This document shows, one piece after another, positions 16,191-23,054 of a stretch of 23,054 bases of DNA. The position numbers and the translations under genes are program-made. The stretch is from CAYSQW01 sp964433135 (GTDB lineage Bacteria > Acidobacteriota > Aminicenantia > Aminicenantales > Aminicenantaceae). The notes below the pieces were generated by a model. That model was given only the letters and a program-made list of their open reading frames with translations, made no database searches and was not told the origin of the DNA. The stretch spans positions 1 to 23,054 of the forward strand of contig CAYSQW010000057.1 of NCBI GenBank assembly GCA_964433135.1, read 5' to 3'. The number at the start of each line of letters is the position of its first letter. The stretch's first letter is position 1.

Positions 16191-16460
16191 ATGAAAGAAG
16201 TCGTTCTTCAAATTCCCACCTTGGGATCAGAACAGAATATCGAAATAGAAGTCAGAATAAACGGCAAGAAAAGAACTCTGCATTACCGTGTGGAAATCGT
16301 CGACTGGGAAACCGAAGATGAGTCAACGGAGGACAAGGTTTCCGTTCTTAAACGGGTCATAAAAGAACATGACCGCGATTGGCAGCTGATCCAGATCGGA
16401 ATACCCACGATCAAAAATATTCCCATCATGTTCCGCAAGAAAGAAGCCCGGCAGCCGTAA
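16191..16460 (+). CDS. Small protein of unknown function (89 aa)
   Basis: A soluble 89-residue protein, MKEVVLQIPTLGSEQNIEIEVRINGKK... The start is set by CAGGAG (16178-16183); a longer frame from 16035 would begin in the promoter region and reads as non-coding. It appears to have an N-terminal beta hairpin (VVLQIPTLG, IEIEVRING, LHYRVEIV), an acidic middle (DWETEDESTEDK), a helix (VLKRVIKEHDRDW) and an ending IQIGIPTIKNIPIMFRKK. No family is recognised, and there is no cysteine or metal motif. A -24/-12 promoter in front and the convergent amidohydrolase beyond suggest a single-gene unit under special control. Confidence 0.7.
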   Translation: MKEVVLQIPTLGSEQNIEIEVRINGKKRTLHYRVEIVDWETEDESTEDKVSVLKRVIKEHDRDWQLIQIGIPTIKNIPIMFRKKEARQP

Positions 16461-16569
16461 AAAATCAACCTGAGATGAAGACCATTCATCTTCCACGATA
16501 AAGAATCATATTCATGCACCGCCCTTCAGCGATACTCCGATATTTTTTCATTAACAACAGATAAACGGT

Positions 16570-16641
16570 ACGTCTCAATGGAAGCGGGATTGGAAACGGT
16601 GCCGTTTATAAAGTGCCATTATAAAGAGGGACGTTTTTTTT
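16570..16641 (+). terminator. Branched stem structure with T8, possible terminator
   Basis: In the gap between two convergent genes, ACGTCTC (16570-16576) can pair with GGGACGT (16628-16634, one wobble), enclosing two inner dyads: AAACGG-TG-CCGTTT (16594-16607) and TTATA/TATAA (about 16606-16624). Eight T residues follow at 16634-16641. It would end transcription of the 89-residue gene; a simpler single hairpin was not seen. Confidence 0.35.
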
Positions 16642-16669
16642 AGAACCGGCCCCGATTGATTTCTGTGAA

Positions 16670-18379
16670 TTATTCGGTTTTCCCGCGTTCGAAAACGATT
16701 TTCCCGCCTACGATCGTAACATCCACTTTTGACGACATGATTTGGTCCGGAGGGATCGTCGTCAAATCACGATTTAATATAACCATGTCGGCGAGATATC
16801 CCGGCTTGAGAATTCCTTTACGGTTCTCCATGAATTCCGCATATGCGGAACCCAAAGTATACAGTTCTATTGCTTTCTCCATGCTGAGTTTTTGATCGGG
16901 AAACCATCCGTCGCCGCTTTCTCCGGCACGATCCTTTCTGGTGACCGCTGCATAGAGTCCCTCCAGAGGATCGATCGGTTCCACGGCCCAATCTGTGCCG
17001 AAGGCGATGTGGGTTCCGGACTGAAGGAGCCTCTGCCAGGCATAAGCACCGCGGCACCGCTCGAGTCCGATACGCTTTTCAGCAAACCGCTTGTCGGTGA
17101 TGCAGTGAGTCGGCTGCATGGATGCGATCACGCCCAACGCTGAAAAACGCGGAATATCCTCATCCGTCAGAATCTGAGCATGTTCGCTGCGATGGCGGTG
17201 ATCCCGTTTGCCGTTGACTTCCATGGCTTTCTCCACGGCGTTAAGAACCCAATGGTTGCCTTTGTCTCCGATAGCATGGGTGCCTGTCTGAAATCCCATG
17301 GAATCCGCGGCTATGATCCGTCGTTCGAACTCTTCATACGGCATCATGGGCAGGCCGCTGGTTTCGGAGTCATCTTCGAACGGAGCGAACATGAGCGCCG
17401 TCCCGGAGCCAAGAGTTCCGTCGATAAATATCTTCAGATAGCCCAAGCGTATCCAATCGTTATCCGGGGGAAAACGACGACGTATTTCATCGAGGTTCGC
17501 GAGCTCTTCCTCCTTGGACGGAAGCGCCATGTTGAAGGTGACCCGCACAGTCAATTTATCCGCCTCTTGAAAGCGCAGGAATCGCTCGTATTCACCGTTG
17601 AGTTGCTGGATACTGGTGACGCCCGTCCTGCGCGCCGCCTCCAGCGCCAGTTCCAGAGCCTGATCATCCCTGGCTTCCTTTTCTTCCGGGGTCAGCTCAA
17701 CGGCATTTTCCACTTTCAGCAGTCTCCGCGCCCCCTCCTTGAATATCCCCGTCGGCTCGCCGGTAACGGGATCTTTCATGATGGTTCCGTTGGGCGGATT
17801 CGGCGTTTCGCCGGTGATTCCCGACCTCTCGATGATATAGCTGTTCACCCACACGGAATGTCCATCGGCCCGGCTCAAGATAACGGGATTATCGGGAGCG
17901 ACACTATCCAGGACCTCTTTCGTCGGCCACTTTTTGTCGGGAAATGTTTCATGTTCCCAACCTCCGCCGACAATCAACTCACCCGGTTTGGCCTGCTTTA
18001 CTTTTTCAGCCACCATGCGCCGGATGGTTTCCACATCATGAACATAACGAAAATCCAGGTTCATCATGGAACGGCCGCCGCTGGTAAAATGGATATGGGC
18101 ATCATTGAAACCGGGGATAAGAAGACGCCCCCCCGCATCAAACACAACCGTCGAACCGGATTTTATATATTTCCCCACCTCGCTATTCGAACCCACGGCA
18201 AGAATCTTTTCTCCTCTTACGGCGACGGCCTCGGCGTAAGGAAGATTTTTGTCGATGGTAAGCACGTTCGCGTTGGTGATCACCAGATCCGCCTTGCTTC
18301 CCATCGTCGATGTCCCGCAGAAGCTCAGGAATCCGATCATCAATGATAGGATGAGAAATAAACCGTATTTCTTTGCCAT
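16670..18379 (-). CDS. Exported amidohydrolase, YtcJ-like
   Basis: A 569-residue metal-dependent amidohydrolase of the YtcJ/amidohydrolase-3 group. Start 18379 is chosen over 18421 because GGAGG lies eight bases before it on the coding strand and the protein then opens with a signal-like segment (MAKKYGLFLILSLMIGFLSFCG), perhaps a lipoprotein at C21 although Phe at -1 is atypical. The order is family-typical: N-terminal beta part (ADLVITNANVLTID), metal motif H95-I-H97 in PGFNDAHIHF, GGGWEHETFP, TGTHAIGDKGN, RSEHAQI, and FGTDWAVEPIDPLEGLYAAVTR with the catalytic-site aspartate. Such enzymes hydrolyse N-acyl or amide bonds in poorly known substrates; export suggests environmental peptides or amides. 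It stands alone on the minus strand. A 388-residue open frame antisense to it is a shadow. Confidence 0.92.
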   Translation of the reverse strand: MAKKYGLFLILSLMIGFLSFCGTSTMGSKADLVITNANVLTIDKNLPYAEAVAVRGEKILAVGSNSEVGKYIKSGSTVVFDAGGRLLIPGFNDAHIHFTSGGRSMMNLDFRYVHDVETIRRMVAEKVKQAKPGELIVGGGWEHETFPDKKWPTKEVLDSVAPDNPVILSRADGHSVWVNSYIIERSGITGETPNPPNGTIMKDPVTGEPTGIFKEGARRLLKVENAVELTPEEKEARDDQALELALEAARRTGVTSIQQLNGEYERFLRFQEADKLTVRVTFNMALPSKEEELANLDEIRRRFPPDNDWIRLGYLKIFIDGTLGSGTALMFAPFEDDSETSGLPMMPYEEFERRIIAADSMGFQTGTHAIGDKGNHWVLNAVEKAMEVNGKRDHRHRSEHAQILTDEDIPRFSALGVIASMQPTHCITDKRFAEKRIGLERCRGAYAWQRLLQSGTHIAFGTDWAVEPIDPLEGLYAAVTRKDRAGESGDGWFPDQKLSMEKAIELYTLGSAYAEFMENRKGILKPGYLADMVILNRDLTTIPPDQIMSSKVDVTIVGGKIVFERGKTE

Positions 18380-18493
18380 AATAGAATCCTCCGTCATTCT
18401 TATCTCGGTACAATAAGACATCGATTTGTTTATTTATATAAAAAAAGGGGATTCATCCGCAAGCAAAAACTGGATTCTCGGCTTCAATTTTAT

Positions 18494-18523
18494 TTGACTT
18501 TTCATTTGTCTTCCAAATAGTAT
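18494..18523 (+). promoter_or_regulatory. Sigma-70-type promoter for the 147-aa membrane-anchored protein
   Basis: TTGACT (18494-18499), 18 bases, then TAGTAT (18518-18523) in AT-rich DNA. The predicted start near 18530 is about 39 bases before the ATG. Confidence 0.5.
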
Positions 18524-18568
18524 GGAGATGATTTCGATGAGAAAATCATATCGGGCAGGGGATACCAC

Positions 18569-19012
18569 ATGAATAAAATCGTAAAAATAATTCTCATTTT
18601 TATTATCGCGGATATCATGATAATAGGTGGATACTTCATTTTTAAAACCTTTTCAGCCGGCAACACCGTTTACGATGTCGAAGATTATGAATGGGTGCTC
18701 ATCGACGAAACCTATTCGCCTCGCGACTATGTGGAATCATTCATCATGCAGGATTCCGCCGCCCAGGGCTATTTCCCGGTCTATATAAAGAACTATGGAA
18801 AGAACAAAAAAATACTTCGCCGGTTCCGCGGGAACAAACTCGCCAATCCGAATGAAGCGGTTCTTAAAATGATGCACGACGGCTTGGAGGACTGGAAGAT
18901 CATCGATCTGAAATACAAGAACGAGGATGATCGCGAGATCAAACGTACGATTCTCTACGTCATGGTCAGGGGAACGTGGAAAGTCGGAGATAACGGAGAG
19001 CTCGCTCGTTGA
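18569..19012 (+). CDS. Membrane-anchored protein of unknown function (147 aa)
   Basis: A 147-residue protein with one N-terminal membrane helix (about residues 5-25, KIILIFIIADIMIIGGYFIF) and a soluble part of about 120 residues that should lie outside the cytoplasm. The start follows AGGGGA (18557-18562). The soluble part is rich in charged and aromatic residues (YDVEDYEWVLIDETYSPRDYVESF, then LRRFRGNKLANPNEAVLKMMHDGLEDWKIIDLKYKNEDD). No catalytic motif or known family is visible. It precedes the second lipoprotein hydrolase by 215 bases, and a separate promoter in that gap argues against a single operon. Confidence 0.7.
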   Translation: MNKIVKIILIFIIADIMIIGGYFIFKTFSAGNTVYDVEDYEWVLIDETYSPRDYVESFIMQDSAAQGYFPVYIKNYGKNKKILRRFRGNKLANPNEAVLKMMHDGLEDWKIIDLKYKNEDDREIKRTILYVMVRGTWKVGDNGELAR

Positions 19013-19071
19013 AGGTTTCCGCGTGAATCCGAATACGGAGAAAGGAGATCCGGAATCGCCGCGATGTCCGG

Positions 19072-19100
19072 TTGACTTCGAACAGAGCGTATGATAAAAG
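19072..19100 (+). promoter_or_regulatory. Sigma-70-type promoter for the second lipoprotein hydrolase
   Basis: TTGACT (19072-19077), 17 bases, then TAAAAG (19095-19100). The -35 is good and the -10 moderate. The implied leader is about 120 bases, similar in length to the leader of the paralogue at 7848, but I saw no shared sequence between the two leaders. Nothing else is recognised in this 215-base gap. Confidence 0.4.
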
Positions 19101-19227
19101 CCTTTCGTGGGCATGATGTTTGATTTTTTATGTTCCACCCGGAAGCCCTTTCCAAGCTGCAATGCCATCCGGAAAATCGTTTTCATGTCCACCAAAAATA
19201 ATTCCACTCTCTTAAGGAGGCCGCTCA

Positions 19228-20982
<1,755 letters not shown>

Positions 20983-20990
20983 AAAAAGAA

Positions 20991-21026
20991 AATCCCGGTC
21001 CGGCTTATGTCGGACCGGGATTTTTT
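20991..21026 (+). terminator. Strong intrinsic terminator after paralogue 2
   Basis: A perfect 12-pair stem AATCCCGGTCCG/CGGACCGGGATT (20991-21002 with 21011-21022) around GCTTATGT is followed by T residues to 21026. It begins nine bases after the stop codon. Confidence 0.95.
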
Positions 21027-21059
21027 ATATCCACTTTCAGTTTGCATAAGGAAAAAAGG

Positions 21060-21716
21060 ATGTTAAAAAAAACACGGTTCATCTTTATCGCTCTCGCCGT
21101 ATGCTTTATGATCCCGATGAATTCCACGGCTCAAGATTCACCCCGGAAGATCAAGCTGGTCTCTCCGAATATGGAAGGAGGGATCCCCTTGATGGATGCG
21201 CTTCGGCTGCGTAAATCCGTGCGGGATTTCAGCGCTGAAGAGCTGAGTGATCAGGATCTCTCAAACCTGCTTTGGGCGGCATTCGGCATCAATCGGCCCG
21301 ATTCGGGAAAACGCACGGCCCCTTCGGCTGTAAACTGGCAGGAGATCGAAATTTTCATCGCCATGAAAAGCGGAGTGTATCTCTACCAAGCATCGGACCA
21401 CAGCATGAATCTCGTGCTGTCGGAAGATATCCGAGCGTTGACCGGGAAGCAGGATTTCGTCAGTCAGGCCCCCGTCAACCTGATTTTTGTGGCCGACTAT
21501 GACAAAATCACTCGAGCGGAGGAAAGTCAAAAAATGTTCTACTCGGCGGCTGACACCGGCTTCATCAGTCAAAATGTCTATCTCTTTTGCGCTTCTGAAA
21601 AATTAGGAACCGTTGTCCGCGGTCTCGTGGACCGGGAAGCGTTATCAAAAAAAATGAATCTTCGTCCCAACCAGAAAATCGTATTCGCGCAAACCGTAGG
21701 CTATATCCCGAGGTGA
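21060..21716 (+). CDS. Exported nitroreductase-fold protein
   Basis: A 218-residue nitroreductase-family protein (FMN-dependent fold, also near SagB-type dehydrogenases). Family features are the RKSVRDFS block about 35 residues into the mature part, LSNLLWAAFGINRPDSGKRTAPSAVNWQ, VYLYQASDHSMNLV, and the late AADTGFISQNVYLFCASEKLGTVVRG helix-strand pair. The start at 21060 follows AAGGAAAAAAGG. The N-terminus is a clear signal peptide (KKTRFIFIALAVCFMIPMNSTAQ), so it works outside the cytoplasm, unlike classical nitroreductases, which are cytoplasmic and use NAD(P)H. How a flavin and a reductant are supplied there is open. It starts just after a strong terminator, and no clear promoter was seen, so low-level read-through is one possibility. 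Confidence 0.85.
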   Translation: MLKKTRFIFIALAVCFMIPMNSTAQDSPRKIKLVSPNMEGGIPLMDALRLRKSVRDFSAEELSDQDLSNLLWAAFGINRPDSGKRTAPSAVNWQEIEIFIAMKSGVYLYQASDHSMNLVLSEDIRALTGKQDFVSQAPVNLIFVADYDKITRAEESQKMFYSAADTGFISQNVYLFCASEKLGTVVRGLVDREALSKKMNLRPNQKIVFAQTVGYIPR

Positions 21717-21751
21717 AAGATATTCGAATTCGAAGCGATTAGAGACATCAA

Positions 21752-23054
21752 CTATCCTTCTTCAAATCTGAGTGCGGACGGCGTAACGGCCAAACCTCCC
21801 CGGGCCGTACAGCGCAGATCCGAAGGAAGCATACGCCCTACGGCCAGAGAAGCATCCACGGTTTCATCGAAGGGGATCGGATTGAAGTATCCTCCCAAAA
21901 TCAGGTCCGCACAGACGAAGGCATTAGCGGCCGCTGCGGCATTACGCGTATGACATGGAATTTCACAGCGTCCCTGCACGAGATCACATACCGAACCCAT
22001 GGTATTCTGCAGAGCGATCGCGGCCGCGTCCAGAGCCTGACGGAAAGATCCTCCCGCAATATCCGCAACGGCCGCCGCAGCCATGGCTCCCGCGGCTCCG
22101 ATCTCGACCTGGCACCCCGCCACCTCGGCGGCGAATGTCGCTCGTCGGGCGATGACCATTCCCACGGCTCCGGCTGCGAATAAACTTCGTATCACTTTAT
22201 CAAAACCTATGTTTCCATCCTCGATCATGCTGACCAGAACTCCGGGCAGAACACCAGCTGATCCTCCCGTAGGCGCCGCACAGACGACTCCGCCTGAATT
22301 AGCGGTGTGCATAACCGCCATCGCACGGGCGGCCGCGCGCAAATGAATGCCGCCGACGGCTGAACCTCCGGATTTATCGGTTTCCAAAACGCTCCGCGCC
22401 GTCGGCTTCAACAACCGCATGTTCAGGTCTTTCTCATCCAAACCCTGATTTACGGACTTCCGCATCACCTCAAAGCGATGCTTCATTTCGTCATTAATCT
22501 CCGATTCCGGGCATCCCAATTGACGCGCTTCGAAAAACCTGCCGATTTCCCCCAGGGAACGCATGTCATCCGGCACAGATCGGATCATGTCTTCACTGCT
22601 TTCGAAAGGCGTCGCATTTTTTCTCGTGAAAAAAAGTGGCGCAACCCGCATTACATGGTTAACATCGGGGTGTCGGCGTATCCCTTCCGTTATCGCGTCT
22701 TCCACCTCCCGCGCGCTTCGATAATGAAGCAGTATCTCCTTCGGGCGCTCGGGACGTGTTGTCAAACTCAGGTCGGCGTCTGATTCAGGCAGAAGGCCTT
22801 GGATTTGTTTTTCACAACCGCGCCTGCAGATGATGATGAGATCATGCGTTTTGCCATCGAGCTCGAGATGCCACCCATCAATTTGAGAGAAGGCGACGAT
22901 TCCTCCTCCAATGGAGGCTGCGACCGCCGTCATATCACGGTTTGGTGACCTCAAGCGTATTTCCACCGTATTGGGGTGAGACGCTTCTTCCAACGATCCG
23001 ATGCGGAATCGAGTGATGAGACCTTCATCCGCCGCCGCATCAACGGCTCTATGA
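21752..23054 (-). CDS. L-serine dehydratase, iron-sulfur type, single chain (5' end outside the window)
   Basis: The enzyme deaminates L-serine to pyruvate and ammonia using a [4Fe-4S] cluster. The reading frame is open to the right edge, so the gene is partial here; the TTG at 22991-22993 is not the true start, because upstream codons (AAADEGLITRFRIGSLEE) belong to the family. The beta domain is visible from EEASHPNTVEIRLRSPNRD with SIGGG, and its first part lies beyond the edge. The alpha domain has MRKSVNQGL, TANSGGVVCAAPTGGSAGVLPG, GCQVEIGAAGAMAAAA, VCDLVQGRCEIPC and NPIPFDETVDA. The cysteines in GCQ, VCD and IPC are the likely cluster ligands. The alpha part resembles the SdaAA type, although beta and alpha are fused in one chain. 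It converges on the nitroreductase gene with a 35-base gap containing only a TTCGAATTCGAA palindrome (21723-21734). Confidence 0.93.
   Translation of the reverse strand, partial: HRAVDAAADEGLITRFRIGSLEEASHPNTVEIRLRSPNRDMTAVAASIGGGIVAFSQIDGWHLELDGKTHDLIIICRRGCEKQIQGLLPESDADLSLTTRPERPKEILLHYRSAREVEDAITEGIRRHPDVNHVMRVAPLFFTRKNATPFESSEDMIRSVPDDMRSLGEIGRFFEARQLGCPESEINDEMKHRFEVMRKSVNQGLDEKDLNMRLLKPTARSVLETDKSGGSAVGGIHLRAAARAMAVMHTANSGGVVCAAPTGGSAGVLPGVLVSMIEDGNIGFDKVIRSLFAAGAVGMVIARRATFAAEVAGCQVEIGAAGAMAAAAVADIAGGSFRQALDAAAIALQNTMGSVCDLVQGRCEIPCHTRNAAAAANAFVCADLILGGYFNPIPFDETVDASLAVGRMLPSDLRCTARGGLAVTPSALRFEEG

Noticed and set aside
17180..18346. 388-aa open frame on +, antisense to the amidohydrolase
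   Set aside because: It lies wholly within a well-supported amidohydrolase gene, has no ribosome site or family motif, and has the His/Gly/Arg-rich composition expected of a mirror frame.
21723..21734. Perfect palindrome TTCGAATTCGAA between convergent genes
   Set aside because: It is a short AT/CG dyad with no T run and not placed at a promoter. It is too weak to call a terminator or operator.
21900..22170. Apparent loss of one iron-sulfur cysteine in serine dehydratase (GAAGAM instead of GVACSM)
   Set aside because: Two-subunit (SdaAA-type) serine dehydratases normally have no cysteine at this spot, and the GCQ, VCD and IPC cysteines are present, so this is a family feature, not a defect.

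Overview
The window is 23 kb of bacterial chromosome with mid-range GC. It is densely packed: 18 well-supported protein genes (one cut by the right edge) plus one doubtful small ORF. No gap exceeds about 260 bases, and I recognised no rRNA, tRNA, transposase, integrase, phage gene or CRISPR array. Exported proteins with Gram-negative-style signal peptides and lipoboxes, a ZraP/Spy-like periplasmic protein, -24/-12 (sigma-54 type) promoters and amino-acid/acyl-CoA catabolism suggest a diderm, protein- or amino-acid-degrading heterotroph. The gene mix recalls Acidobacteriota, Aminicenantota or KSB1-like lineages, but this is a low-confidence guess; no marker gene fixes the taxon.

Layout. (a) 160-4387: a secreted M14 zinc carboxypeptidase, a possible tiny coupled ORF, a GYD-domain protein, a small membrane protein and a DUF2752 membrane protein, all on +. 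(b) 4554-6490: a methionine/glutamine-type PLP aminotransferase overlapping an omega-amidase, a recognised two-enzyme pathway. (c) 6621-7620: a self-contained unit with a -24/-12 promoter, a ZraP-like periplasmic protein carrying a long Gly/Tyr/Arg repeat domain, and a strong terminator. (d) 7697-9918: a 584-residue lipoprotein alpha/beta-hydrolase and a small acidic protein. (e) 9945-13907 (minus): a TetR regulator and fused isobutyryl-CoA mutase IcmF, driven by a near-consensus promoter with a TetR-type palindrome on its start point. Divergent from it (14110-15957) is a protein that joins a B12-binding-like domain to a glutamate-mutase-E-like barrel. (f) 16100-16460: a second -24/-12 promoter and an 89-residue unknown protein. 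(g) 16670-18379 (minus): a YtcJ-type amidohydrolase. (h) 18494-21026: a small membrane-anchored protein, then a second 584-residue lipoprotein hydrolase that is a close paralogue of the one at 7848, ending in a strong terminator. (i) 21060-21716: an exported nitroreductase-fold protein. (j) 21752-edge (minus): an iron-sulfur L-serine dehydratase.

How it fits together. The common theme is use of peptides and amino acids: extracytoplasmic peptide/ester/amide hydrolysis (M14 peptidase, two lipoprotein hydrolases, amidohydrolase), then transamination with 2-oxo-acid amide clearance, serine deamination, and branched-chain acyl-CoA rearrangement through IcmF. The best candidates for new biology are the B12-domain/mutase-barrel fusion facing icmF across a TetR operator, the two -24/-12 promoters in front of small proteins, and the paralogous lipoprotein hydrolase pair.
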